Of a stretch of 64,000 nt of DNA, positions 34,526 to 45,832 are shown piece by piece. Position numbers and translations under genes: made by a program. The stretch spans positions 48,501 through 112,500 of the forward strand of contig NW_027195528.1 of NCBI RefSeq assembly GCF_038502225.1, read 5' to 3'. Below the pieces are notes generated by a model that did not search any database, was not told the origin of the DNA, and saw only the letters and a program-made list of their open reading frames with translations. Origin of the DNA: Cherax quadricarinatus (taxonomy: Eukaryota > Arthropoda > Malacostraca > Decapoda > Parastacidae). Positions within the stretch are counted from its first letter, which is position 1. Every line of letters starts with the position of its first letter.

Positions 34526-35541
34526 ATGACCTTGATACCTCAAAGGCGGTGGGACCAGACAACATCTCTCCGTGGGTCCTTAGAGAGGGAGCAGAGACAG
34601 TGTGTGTGCCACTAACCCAATCTTCAACACATCCCTTGAAACTGGGCAATGACGTAAGGTGTGGAAGATGGCAAATGTAGTCCCCATCTTTAAGAAAGGA
34701 GACAGAAACGAAGCACTAAACTATAGATCAGTGTCACTGACGTGTAAAATAAGGAAAGTAACGGAGAAGATTATCAGCAGGAGAGTGGTGGAACACCTGG
34801 AACGGAACAAGGTTATAAACGACAGCCAACAAGGATTCATGGAAGGCAAATCTTGTGTCACAAGCCTACTGGAGTTTTATGACAAAGTAACTGAAGTAAG
34901 ACATGACAGGGAGGGGTGGGTTTATTGCATTTTCTTGGACTGCAAGAAGGCCTTCAAGAACACAGTTCCTCACAAGAGATTAGTACAGAAGCTAGAGGAA
35001 CAGGTACGTATAACAGGAAGGGTACTGCAATGGGTCAAAGAATACCTAACAGGGAAGGAATCGTTCAAGATTTTGTACACTGTGTACATCAGGCTCATAC
35101 TGGAGTACGCAGCACCAGTTTGGAACCCACACCTGGTCAAGCACGTCAAGAAATTAGAGAAAGTGCAAAGGTTTGCAGCAAGGCTGGTTCCAGAGCTAAG
35201 GGGAATGTCCTACAAAGATAGGTTAAGGGAAATCGGTCTGACAACACTGGAGGACAGGAAGGTCAGGGGGAGACATGATAACGACATACAAAATACTGCG
35301 TGGAATAGATAAGGTGGACAGAGACAGGATATTCCAGAGATGGGACACAGAAACAAGGGGTCAACAATTGGAAACTGAAGATTCAAATGAGTCAAAGGGA
35401 TGTTAGGAAATATTTCTTCAGCCACAGAGTTGTTTGGAAGTGCAATAGACTGGCAAGTGATGTAGTGGAAGCAGGAACCATGCATAGTTTTAAGATGAGG
35501 TATGATAAAGATCATAGAGCAGGAAGAGGGAAGACCCAGTA
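34526..35541 (+). pseudogene. C3 RT remnant lacking the catalytic FADD segment
   Basis: Starts in DTSKAVGPDNISPWVLREG, loses frame near 34615, then opens at 34659 (MWKMANVVPIFKKGDRNEAL) through FLDCKKAFKNTVPHKRL and VLQWVKEYLTGK. It then continues in frame with ESFKILYTVYIRLILEYAAP. Relative to C2, about 160 codons are missing at GK/ESF, including SGVPQGS and FADD. The KAFKNTVPH insertion also alters motif A spacing. Another frameshift near 35270 precedes the last ~90 codons. It cannot polymerise. Confidence 0.9.
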
Positions 35542-35620
35542 GTTGTCAGTGAAGAGGCGGGGCCAGGAGCTGAGTCTCGACATCTGGAACCACAATTAGG
35601 TGAGTGCAATTAGGTGAGTA

Positions 35621-35631
35621 CACACACACAA

Positions 35632-35721
<90 letters not shown>
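35621..35721. repeat. (CA)n tract between C3 and C4
   Basis: About 50 CA units. C3 ends into it and C4 begins out of it. Confidence 0.95.
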
Positions 35722-35726
<5 letters not shown>

Positions 35727-35900
35727 GTTGTAAGGCAGTGGAATAGCCTAGAAAATGACGTAGTGGAGGCAGGAACCATACACAGTTTTAAGACGAGGTT
35801 TGATAAAGCTCATGGAGCGGGGAGAGAGAGGGTCTAGTAGCAACCGGTGAAGAGGCGGGGCCAGGAGCTAGGACTCGACCCCTGCAACCACAAATAGGTG

Positions 35901-35952
<52 letters not shown>
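35722..35952 (+). mobile_element. LINE-C copy C4 (last ~180 bp plus tail)
   Basis: Starts ATAGAGTTGTAAGGCAGTGG directly after (CA)n, carries the last ~38 ORF2 codons (VRQWNSLENDVVEAGTIHSF to TAG at 35835-35837), the 3' UTR, AGGTGAGTA at 35897 and (CA)n to 35952. Sequence is closest to C2 and C10. Confidence 0.9.
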
Positions 35953-35954
<2 letters not shown>

Positions 35955-36003
35955 ATCTCGGACTCGACCCCCGCAACCTCAACTAGGTGAGTACACACAC
36001 ACA
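35953..36003 (+). mobile_element. LINE-C copy C5 (last ~40 bp plus tail)
   Basis: GGATCTCGGACTCGACCCCC GCAACCTCAACTAGGTGAGTA, then (CA)5, flanked on the left by (CA)n. It is the shortest clear copy: only the terminal motif and ~30 bp of UTR. Confidence 0.8.
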
Positions 36004-36612
36004 GGCCTACAGTGTAGCGGGTCACAAGCGCCAGGCTCCGAGAATCTTAGTGTTTTTAGGGCGTGCTTCAGCAGCTAGAAGCAACCATTGTTAGTGACAA
36101 CGTTAGTGAACAATCCTACAAGTGATAACCAAAGCTATTAGTTAAAAAAATAAAGAAAAGGCGAGAGAAAGCCTGAAATTATACAACAAAATTTCAAAGT
36201 GCCAGTTCGTTAGAGGCCTAGTTGGCACTTATTGCCACAGTTACAAATATACAAAGTACAAAGCGAGTGACTAAAGACAAAAGATCAAAAAAGAATTAAG
36301 AGAGGATGGTTAACGAGAAACTGTGAGGTAGCATAGAGCGAGTGTGAACAAGCTAGCCAGAAAGGGGAAATATATATATACATACATATATATAAATATA
36401 TCTAGAGAAGGTGGCAGCAGTAGGCCTGAGGAAGTAGCGCCGCCGTAACAGGTTGGGTGTCATCACAAATAAGAAGTGTACTTACCAAAAGTGAAGTGTA
36501 AATTATAAAAGTAGCAATATACAAGTGATAAGTGTGGTAAATGAGGACTCAAACGGGCAATGAGAATAGAATAATTGAAGAGGTCGGAGGCAGAAGGGCG
36601 AGGTGCACGAGT

Positions 36613-36770
36613 CATCGTACAGCGAGCATCGTACAGCGAGCATCGTACAGCGAGCATCGTACAGCGAGCATCGTATAGCGAGCATCGTACAGCGAGCATC
36701 GTACAGCGAGCATCGTATAGCGAGTATCGTACAGCGAGCATCGTACAGCAAGCATCGTACATCAGGCATC
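36613..36770. repeat. 14-bp minisatellite in LINE-C 5' UTR, about 11 units
   Basis: Unit AGCGAGCATCGTAC, nearly perfect. The corresponding place in C3 (33381: AGCATCGTACAGCGC) has a single unit, so the array expanded in this lineage. Open frames across it on both strands (64-113 codons) are artefacts. Confidence 0.92.
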
Positions 36771-37280
36771 TGGATGGATGTCCCCTCTGAGTTGTAACGT
36801 ACAAATCACCTGTTTGTGGTTGGGGGAGGGGGGTGTTTGAGTGGTAGAGCTGGCCCTACGATCACTGGTAGCTGACTGTCACATACCCTGCTCCAGAGTG
36901 ATTATCATACACACAACACCTAGCAGTAGTAGCAAGATAAAATTTGTAGGAGCAAGGAATAGGCAGGAGTAAGTTGGGGCCAATAGGACTGACAACAGCT
37001 TTAAGAGATAATGTTTTAAGAGACAAAGACAGTACAATCTGAGAAGCAAGTATTGGGAACACATGTAGTATAAGGTAGTACACAACTGGGCGAAAGAAAC
37101 TCTTTAACACACACTAGTATTATAATTATTAGAATTACTCTCAGTATTAATGGTATTTTATTAGTATTATGGATACATAGAGGTGAGGTGTATTTCTGGG
37201 ACACATAAACAACTCATGTGCTCACGAACACACGAACACACACACACACACACACACGCACACACACTCACACACACACG

Positions 37281-37311
<31 letters not shown>

Positions 37312-37317
37312 ACACTT

Positions 37318-37376
37318 GGGGCCAGGAGCTGAGTCTCGACCCCTGAAACCACAACTAGGTGAGTACACACACACAC
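37318..37376 (+). mobile_element. LINE-C 3'-end module embedded in the C6 5' UTR
   Basis: CTTGGGGCCAGGAGCTGAGT CTCGACCCCTGAAACCACAACTAGGTGAGTA then (CA)n, preceded by (CA)n. Same position and context as the module at 28620 in C2. Confidence 0.75.
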
Positions 37377-37426
37377 CCACTCTTTCACACAGCTGATCCT
37401 TGGAATTTGACTGCGTTCCCCCACCT

Positions 37427-37733
37427 GGTGGCCTGGTGGTTAACGTTCTCGCTTCACACAGCGAGGGCCTGGGTTCGATTCCCAGCCAGAGTAGAAACAT
37501 TGAGTGTGTTTCTTTCCACCTGTTGTCTATGTTCCCCGTCAGTAAAATGGGTACCTGAGTGTTAGTCGACTGGTGTGGGTCGCATCCTGGGACACTGACC
37601 TAATTTGCCCGAGATGCTCAGCATAACAAGTGGCTTTCTATGTAGTAGTATGTCATTGTTGTCAGCTAGGACTGTATACCATGTACATGTACTTGTAGTA
37701 AATAAAGATTATTATTATTATTATTACCTCTCC
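37427..37733 (+). mobile_element. tRNA-derived SINE with (ATT)n tail inserted in the C6 5' UTR
   Basis: A box TGGCCTGGTGG, anticodon-arm CTCGCTTCACACAGCGAG (a clean stem with a CAC anticodon position), B box GGTTCGATTCC, central body GTTAGTCGACTGGTGTGGG shared with the SINE at 11325, then an unrelated 3' part ending in AATAAAGATTATTATTATT. C2 lacks it: its 5' UTR runs from CCCCCACAG straight on. Confidence 0.88.
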
Positions 37734-38400
37734 CCCTCTCTCTCCCACCCTCCTCTTCAGCCTTCTCTCCCCTCCCTCTTTCTATCTTTCTCTCTCCCCC
37801 TCCCTCACGTTCCCCCACCTCTCCTCCTCTCTCTCCCACCCTCCTCTTCAGCCTTCTCTTCCCTCCCTCTTTCTATCTTTCTCTCTCCCCCTCCTTCACA
37901 TTCACCCACTTCTCCCCCTCTCTCTCCCACCCTCCTCTTCAGCCTTCTCTCCCCCTCCCTCTTTCAATCTTTCTCTCTCCCCTCCCCTCCCTTGCATTCC
38001 CCCACCCTCCTCTTCAGCCTTCTCTCCCCTCCCTCTTTCTATCTTTCTGTCTCCCCTTCCCTCATATTCCCCCATCTCTCCCCTCTCTCTCCCACCCTCC
38101 TCGTTAGCCTTCTCTCCCCTCCCTCTTTCTCTCTCCCCCTCTCTCACATTTCTCTCTCTCATAGCCTTTTCCCTCACCCTCCTCTCTCCCTCTCTATCTC
38201 TCTCTCTTTCTTTCTCTCTCCCTCTCTCTACCCTTTCTCTCCGTCTCTTGTTTCTTTCTCTCCCCCTAATCTTATCTCTAATCCCCATCCTCCCTCCTCT
38301 CTCTCCCTCACTCTACCCTTTAACTCTCCCCCTCTTAGTCTCTTCCTCTAGCCTTCCCCCTCTTATTTTGTCTCTCTCCTCTAGCCTTGTCCCTCCCCCT
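37734..38400 (+). promoter_or_regulatory. C6 pyrimidine-rich 5' UTR segment
   Basis: About 670 bp of almost pure C/T on the + strand with a repeating CTCTCTCCCACCCTCCTCTTCAGCCTTCTC pattern of roughly 90-120 bp. It lies directly upstream of ORF1, as in C2, C12 and C13, so it is a family trait. It could be a promoter, an IRES-like region or simply slippage. The Ser/Pro/Leu ORFs in it are artefacts. Confidence 0.7.
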
Positions 38401-38480
38401 CCACACACACACACCCTGAAAACACATAAACTTCTCTCTGTGGTAAAAAACATAAGCTTCTTTCTGTGGTAATAAAAAAA

Positions 38481-39521
38481 ATGGGTGGTCCTAGAGGGCA
38501 GAAAGCCAGAGATCTGGTGGACGAACCAGGGAGGAAAGATTGGGAGTTTGAGCTCCAAAAAAGGGAGGAAGAGTGGGGAAGGAAGTTGGAAGAGCTTGGC
38601 AAGATAATGGAGGAGCGGATAGCTGAAGAGTGCAGGAGTGGGAGCTACAAGTCTTAGCAGCAGAAACTAGGATACAGTGCTTAGAAGAGAAATTGAAAAA
38701 CCTAAAACAGATTAGAGAGACAAATGAAAATTCAGATGCAACAACAGTAAATTCTATGTCAGACACAGACAAGGGGAGGGTAAGAAACAAAGGAGATATG
38801 CCGTATGCAAAGGCCCTATCAGACCCACGTGGGGCCAGGGAAAAGACGAGGAGCATACTAAGATCAAATGACAGGTCTGAAGACAATGAAGGTATGTTAT
38901 ATGCAAAGACTAACAGCCAACTGCAGTAGCAAGGAACAGCTGATCATGAAAGACAGTTCCCTGAGAATAGAAGTTTCAGATAGAACAGGGACTGAAGGCA
39001 AGAACATTTCAATGGAAGGAAACAAAACACCTCAGAGGATGCAAATGGAAACTCAGTGGGAGGAGGAAAGGGAGAGGTCAGTTTTTATCTACGGGCTCCA
39101 AGAAGCCAAGGGTGACAACTTTGAAGAAATAAAACAGGAGGAGGAAAAATTGATTGAAGGCATCATGAAAACAATAGGAGAAGACGATATGACCCAGGTG
39201 ACAAATTTTTGGAGAATTGGGTGGTTTGCGAGTGGAAGGATATGGCCTGTCAAAGTAATTTTCAAGGACGGATCAGTTTGAACCAGTCTTCTGCAAGAGA
39301 AAGCACGACTGAAGGACAAACAGGGGTACCAGAGAGTATACCTCGATTGCGACAGAACACAAGAAGAAAGGATTACACTGAAAGAGAGGGTACAGAGACA
39401 CAAGGAGGAACGGGAGGCAATGATGAAGATGAGCAGGACCCAGACACAGGAGGAAGGGCAAACACATCCCGCAGAATCTCCCACTGAAAGGCTCCAACTG
39501 CCACAATCCCAACGCAACTGA
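38481..39521 (+). pseudogene. LINE-C ORF1 (C6), frameshifted
   Basis: ATG at 38481 (MGGPRGQKARDLVDEPGRKD). A frameshift near 38635 ends the first frame, and the coding continues in two further frames through KETQWEEERERSVFIYGLQE to a break near 39280 (GSV*), then to TGA at 39519-39521. The coiled coil and RRM-like regions match C2 and C10. Confidence 0.85.
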
Positions 39522-39715
39522 GCAACCCAAACCACAACCCACTCACTGTTCCCTCTTCCAGCAACACCCACATCACAAACCTCACCCCAACAGCTGTCCC
39601 TGATGGGCATTCTGACCACACCCCCATCATCACAAACTCCACCTACACCACAGCCCCCCATAGGCCCCCACCAAGGCTCCCGCTCCCCCAACCTCAATAT
39701 TCTTGCAGGGCCACA

Positions 39716-42578
39716 GTGATAGAAAAGAAGCTGAAAGTTTGGTACACAAACACAGATGGAATAATGAATAAACATGAGGAGTGGCACGAAAGAATCAGTG
39801 GGAAACCCCCAGACATCATAGCAGTCAAAGAAACAAAACTCGCTGAGACAATAACAGACACAATCTTCCCACTGGGATATCAGATCCTGAGAAAAGATAG
39901 AAGGAGTAGAGGGGGAGGAGGAGTTGCACTGCTCATAAGAAACTGATGGGGATTTGAGGAAATGGAAGGCATGGACGTGATTGGAGAAAGAGACTACATA
40001 GTAGGTACAATTCAGTCTGCAGAACATAAAGTAGTTATTGGAGTGATGTATAACCCACCACAGAACTGCAGGAGGCCAAGAGAGGAGTACGAAGAAAACA
40101 ACAGGGAGATGGTGGACACACTGGCTGAGGTGGCAAGAAGAGCTCACTCGAACAGAGCAAAGTTACTGGTAATGGGCTATTTCAACCACAGGGAGATTGA
40201 CTGGGAAAACCTGGAGCCACATGGGGGTCCCAAAACATGGAGAGCCAAGATGATGGATGTGGTACTTGAAAACCTCATGCATCAACATATCAGGGACACT
40301 ACCAGAGAGAGAGGGGAGGATGAGCCAGCAAGACTGGATCTTGTGTTCACCCTGAGCAGTTCGGACATTGAGGACATCACTTACGAGAGGCCCCTTGGAG
40401 CTAGTGATCACGTGGTTCTGAGTTTTGATTATATAGTAGAGTTACAAGTGGAGAAGGAAACAGGAACTGAATGGGAAAAGCCGAACTACAAAAGGGGGGA
40501 CTACACAGGTATGAGGAACTTCATGCAGGAGGTTCAGTGGGACAGAGACCTGGTAGGCAAATCAATAAACGAGGTGATGGAATATGAAGCAACAAAATGC
40601 AAGGAAACAGAGGAAAGGTTTGTTCCCAAGGGAAACAGAAATAATAGGAAGACCAAAGCCAGTCCTTGGTTTACCCGAAGGTGTAGGGAGGCATAAACTA
40701 AGTGCACCAGAGAATGGAAAGGGTACAGGAGGCAAACGACCCAGGAAAATATGGAGATTAGTAGAAGAGCCAGAAACGAGTATGCACAGATAAGGAGGGA
40801 GGCCCAGCGACAGTACGAAAACGACATAGCATCGAAAGTCAAGTCTGACCCGAAACTGCTGTATAGCCACATTAGGAGGAAGACAACAGTCAAAGACCAG
40901 GTGATAAGGCTGAGGAAAGAAGGTGAACTCACAAGAAACGATCAAGAGGTATGTGAGGAGCTCAACATGAGATTTAAGGAAGTATTTACAGTGGAGACAG
41001 GAAGGCCTCTCAGGGGACAGACCAGATGGGGACACCAGCAAGGAATATACCAACAAGTGTTGGATGACATACATACAGATGAGGAGGAGGTGAAGAAACT
41101 GCTAAGGGGCATCGATACCTCAAAGGCAATGGGACCGGACAACATCTTCCCGTGGGTCCTTAGAGAGGGAGCGAATATGTTGTGTGTTCCACTTACCACA
41201 ATCTTCAACACGTCCCTGGAAACTGGGCAACTACCTGAGGTATGGAAGACGGCAAATGTAATTCCCATTTTTAAAAAAAGGAGACAGAAAAGAGGCACTA
41301 AACTATAGACCTGTGTCACTGACGTGCATAGTATGCAAAGTTATGGAGAAGATTATCAGGAGGAGAGTGGTGGAGCACCTGGAATGGAACAAGAGTATAA
41401 ACACCAACCAGCACGGATTCATGGAAGGCAAATCCTGTGTCACAAACCTTCTGGAGTTTTATGATAAAGTAACACAAGTAAGACACGAGAGAAAGGGTGG
41501 GTTGATTGCATCTTCTTGGACTGCAAGAAGGCCTTTGACACAGTTCCCCACAAGAGATTAGTGCAGAAGCTAGAGGATAAGGCGCATATAACAGGAAGGG
41601 CACTGCAATGGATAAGAGAATACCTGACAGGGAGGCTCTAACGAGTCATGGTACACAATGAGGTATCACAGTGGGCACCTGTGACGAGTGGGGTCCCCAC
41701 AGGGGTAAGTTCTAGGACCAGTGCTATTTTTGGTACATGTGAACAACATGATGGAAGGGTTAGACTCAGAAGTGTCCCTGTTCGCAGATGATGTGAAGTT
41801 AATGAGGAGAATTAAATCAGATGAGGACCAGGCAGGACTTCAAAGAGACCTGGACAGACTGGACACCTGGTCCAGAGACTGACTTCTCGAATTTAACCCC
41901 GCCAAATGCAAAGTCATGAAGATAGGGGAAGGGCACAGAAGACCACAGATGGAGTATAGGCTAGGTGGCCAAAGACTGCAAACCTTGCTCAAGGAGAAAG
42001 ATTTTGTGGTAAGTATAACACCGAGCATGTCTCCTGAAGCACACATCAACCAGATAACTGCTGCAGCATGTGGACGCCTGTCAAACCTGAGAACAGTGTT
42101 CCAATACCTAAATAAGGAATCGTTCAAGACACTGTACACCGTGTATGTCAGGCCCATACTGGAGTATGCAGCACCTGTTTGGAACCCGCACTTGATCAAG
42201 CACCTTAAGAAATTAGAGAAAGTGCAAAGGTTTGCGACAAAGTTAGTTCCAGAGCTAAGGGAAATGTCCTATGAATAAAGGTTAAGGGAGGACAGGAGGG
42301 TCAGGGGAGACATGATAACGACATATAAAATACTTCGTGGAATAGACAAGGCGAACAAAGACAGGATGTTCCAAGGAGAGGACACAGAAACAAGAGGTCA
42401 CAATTGAAAGATGAAGACTCAGATGAGTCAAAGGGATGTTAGGAAGTATTTCTTCAGTCATAGAGCTGTCAGGCAGTGGAATAGCCTAGAAAGTGACGTA
42501 GTGGAGGCGGGAACCATACATAGTTTTAAGACGAGGTTTATTAAAGCTCATGGAGCAGGGAGAGAGAGGACCCAGTAG
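39716..42578 (+). pseudogene. LINE-C ORF2 (C6), multiply broken
   Basis: The ATG of C2 is GTG here. Breaks: TGA at 39944-39946 (Trp codon in C2), TAA at 40694-40696 (Lys codon), a frameshift near 41275 in an A-run, further shifts near 41490 and 41695, a TGA near 41879 (Trp), and a TAA at 42276. GDFN is changed to GYFN (40172). AFDT and FADD codons remain. It is clearly inactive. Confidence 0.9.
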
Positions 42579-42669
42579 CAACCCGTGAAGAGGCATGGCC
42601 AGGAGCTAAGACTCGTCCCCAGCAACCACAAATAGGTGAGTGCAAATAGGTGAGTACACACACACACTC

Positions 42670-45600
42670 ACACAAACAGACACACACACACATACTGATA
42701 GACACACACACATGCACACAAACTCCATTACAAACTCCACCCCCACAGCAACCACCCATAGTTCCTTATCAGGTCTCCCACTTCCCCAACCCCAATACAC
42801 CTCCCAGACCACAGTCTTAGAAAAGAAGTTGAAGGTGTGGTATACAAATGCAGATGGAATAACAAATAAGTATGAGGAGTGGCACGAAAGAATCAAGGAG
42901 ACATCCCCAGACATAATAGCACTCACAGAAGCAAAACTCACCAGAATAATAACAGATTCAATCTTTCCATCCGGTTATCAAATCCTCAAGAAAGACAGAG
43001 GGAGGAGAGGGGGAGGAGGAGTTGCACTGCTCATTAAAAACCAGTGGGGGTTTGAGAAAATGGAAGGAATGGACGGCACGGGAGAAAGGGACTACTTAGT
43101 AGGAACAATCCAGTCTGAGGGACATAAGGTGATAATTGCAGTAATGTACAACCCACCACAGAACTGCAGGAGGCCAAGAGAAGAATACGATGAGAGCAAC
43201 AGAACAATGGTCGACACACTAGCCGAGGTGGCCAGGAGAGCACACATGAGGGGAGCAAAGTTACTAGTTATGGGTGATTTCAATCACAAGGAGATTGACT
43301 GGGAAAACCTGGAGGCCCATGGGGGTCCCAAAACATGGAGATCCAAGATGATGGATGTGGTACTGGAAAACCTCATGCATAAACATGTTAGAGACACTAC
43401 CAGAGAGAGACGAGAGGATGAACCAGCAAGACTGGACCTTGTATTCACATTGAGTAGTTCTGACATCGAAGATATCATGTATGAAAGGCCCATGGGAGCT
43501 AGTGATCATGTGGTTCTGTGCTTCGACTACATAGTTGAGCTCCAAGTGGAGAGAGTAGCAGGAATAGGCTAGGAAAAACCAAACTACAAAAGGGAAAACT
43601 ACTCAGGCTTGAGGAACTTCTTTCAAGACATTCAGTGGGAGAGGGAACTGACAGGAAAACCAGTACAAGAAATGATGGACTATGTCGCAACAAAATGCAA
43701 GGAGGCAGAGGAGAGGTTTGTTCCCAAGGGAAACAGAAATAATTGGAGGAACAGAACGAGTCCTTGGTTCACCCAAAGGGGCAGGGAGGCAAAAACTAGG
43801 TGTACTAGAGAATGGAAAAGGTACAGAAGACAGAGAACTCAGGAAAATAAAGAGATTAGCCGAAGAGCCAGAAACGAATATGCACAGATAAGTAGGGAGG
43901 CTCAGCGGCAATACGAAAATGACATAGCATCGAAAGTCAATACTGACCCGAAGCTGTTGTACAGCCACATCAGGAGGAAAACAACAGTCAAGGACCAGGT
44001 AATCAGACTGAGGAAGGGTGATGGGGAATTCACAAGAAACGACTGGGAGGTATGTCAGGAGCTCAACACAAGATTTAAAGAAGTATTTACAGTGGAAACC
44101 AGTAGGACTCCAGGAAATCAGAGCAGGGGGGTGCACCAGCAAGTGCTGGATGAGGTACATATAACCAAGGAGGAGGTGAAGAAGCTGCTATGCGAACTTG
44201 ACACCTCAAAGTGGAGGGACTAGACAACATCTCTCCGTGGGTCCCTAAAGTGGGAGCAGAGATATTGTGTGTACCATTAACAAAGATCTTCAACACATCA
44301 TTTGAAACTGGGCAACTCCTCGAGGTATGGAAGATGGCAAATGTAGTCCCAATTTTTAAAAAGGGAGACAGACATGAGGCACTAAACTACAGACCTGTAT
44401 CACTAACGTGTATAGTATGCAAGGTCATGGAGATCATCAGGAGGAGAGTGGTGGAGCACCTGGAAAGAAACAAGTGTATAATTGACAACCAGCATGGTTT
44501 AAGGGAAGGAAAATCCTGTGTCACAAACCTACTAGAGTTTTATGACAAGGTGACAGAAGTAAGACAAGAGAGAGAGGGGTGGATCGACTGCATTTTTTTG
44601 GACTGCAAGAAGGCCTTCGACACAGTTCTTCACAAGAGGTTACTGCAAAAGCTAGAAGATCAGGCACACATAACAGGAAAGGCACTGCAATGGATCAGAG
44701 AATACCTGACAGGGAGGCAACAACGAGTCATGGTACGTGACGAGGTGTCAGAGTGGGCGCTTGTGACAAGCGGGGTTCCACAGGGGTCAGTCCTAGGACC
44801 TGTGCTGTTCTTAGTATATGTGAATGACATAACGGAAGGGATAGACTCAGAAGTGTCCTTGTTTGCAGATGATGTGAAGTTAATGAGAAGAATCAAATCG
44901 GATGAGGATCAGGCAGGACTACAAAGAGACCTGGACAGGCTACAAGCCTGGTCCAGCAACTGGCTCCTTGAGTTTAACCGTGCCAAATGCAAAGTCATGA
45001 AGATTGGGGAAGGGCAAAGCAGACCGCAGACACAATATAGCTTAGATGGCCAAATTCTGCAAACCTCACTCAAGGAAAAATATCTGGGGGTGAGTATAAC
45101 ACCGAGCATATCTCCTGAGGCGCACATCAATCAGATAACTGCTGCAGCATACGGGCGCCTGGCAAACCTATGGATAGCGTTCCGATACCTCAGTAAGGAT
45201 TCGTTCAAGACTCTGTATACCATTTACGTCAGGCCCATACTGAAGTATGCAGCACCAGTTTGGAATCCACACCTAGTCAAGCATGTCAAGAAATTAGAGA
45301 AGGTGCAAAGGTTTGCAACAAGACTAGTCCCAGAGCTACGGGGATTGTCCTACGAAGAAAGGTTGAGGGAAATCGGCCTGACGACACTGGAGGCCAGGAG
45401 GGTCAGGGGAGACATGATAACGACATACAAAATACTGCGCAGAATAGACAAGGTGGACAAAGACGTGATGTTCCAGAGATGGGACACAGACACAAGAGGC
45501 CCCAATTGGAAGTTGAAGACTCAGATGAATCAAAGGGATGTTAGGAAGTATTTCTTCAGTCATAGAGTAATCAAGCCGTGGAATAGCCTAGAAAGTGAAG

Positions 45601-45799
45601 TAGTGAAGGCGGGAACCATACATAGTTTTAAGGCGAGGTATGATAAAGCTCATGGAGCAGGGAGAGAGAGGACCTAGTAGCAATCAGTGAAGAAGCTGGG
45701 CCAGGAGCTATGACTTGACCCCTGCAACCACAAATAGGTGAGTACAAATAGGTGAGTACACACACACATACACACATGCACACCACACACACACATGCT

Positions 45800-45830
<31 letters not shown>

Positions 45831-45832
45831 AG
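42670..45832 (+). mobile_element. LINE-C copy C7 (5'-truncated between ORF1 and ORF2)
   Basis: Follows a (CA)n tract with several variants (42655-42723). Element sequence starts near 42724 in the proline-rich inter-ORF region. It has almost complete ORF2, 3' UTR, AGGTGAGTA at 45737 and 45751, then a (CA)n tail to 45832. Moderately diverged from the C2 group. Confidence 0.88.
42814..45677 (+). pseudogene. LINE-C ORF2 (C7), one stop and one frameshift
   Basis: Endonuclease: KVWYTNADGITNK, ALTEAKL (T-E pair kept), LLVMGDFNHKEIDW, ASDHVVLCF. TAG at 43570-43572 lies where other copies have a Trp/Glu codon. The frame continues to 44223. A deletion at 44208 (CAAAGTGGAGGGAC for CAAAGGCAATGGGAC) shifts it, and 44211-45677 is then open: FLDCKKAFDTVLHKRL, SGVPQGSVLGPVLF, SLFADDVKLM, VRPILKYAAPVW. 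RT catalytic residues are intact. Confidence 0.9.

Larger units (their letters stand above)
33258..35721 (+). mobile_element. LINE-C copy C3 (two large internal deletions)
   Basis: 33258-33620 is 5' UTR-like: GTATTTGTGGTTG and the downstream CTGATAGCTGAGGGTCAC line up with 36800-36880 and 51090-51150. After minisatellites and a CT-rich stretch (34376-34525) the sequence jumps directly into the RT at 34526 (CTTGATACCTCAAAGGCG), so ORF1 and the endonuclease are missing. A second deletion lies in the RT. The 3' UTR has AGGTGAGT at 35598 and 35612, then (CA)n to 35721. Whether the 5' part and the RT part were one insertion is inferred. Confidence 0.65.
36004..37424 (+). promoter_or_regulatory. 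C6 5' UTR, upstream part
   Basis: No ORF. It begins CAGGCCTACAGTGTAGCGGG after (CA)n. Bases 36410-36540 (GTGGCAGCAGTAGGCCTGAG onward) match 50843 onward. Bases 36800-36900 match parts of 33418-33490. Bases 37060-37424 match 28412-28710, which defines this as the family 5' UTR. It would hold the internal promoter of a LINE, but no specific promoter motif could be named. Confidence 0.6.
36004..42669 (+). mobile_element. LINE-C copy C6 (full-length but decayed)
   Basis: The longest copy. It has a 2.5-kb 5' UTR with a 14-bp repeat, an embedded 3'-end module, a SINE insertion and a CT-rich stretch, then ORF1, ORF2, 3' UTR and AGGTGAGTA at 42635 and 42649. ORF2 has many stops and frameshifts. The sequence groups with C2 and C10 (LDSEVSLFADD, RDLDRLDTW). 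Confidence 0.85.

Noticed and set aside
37605..38351. 248-codon Ser/Pro/Leu ORF in the pyrimidine-rich leader, and the Arg/Glu ORF on the other strand
   Set aside because: Low-complexity C/T tract without stops; it lies in the LINE 5' UTR and is not conserved in sequence between copies.
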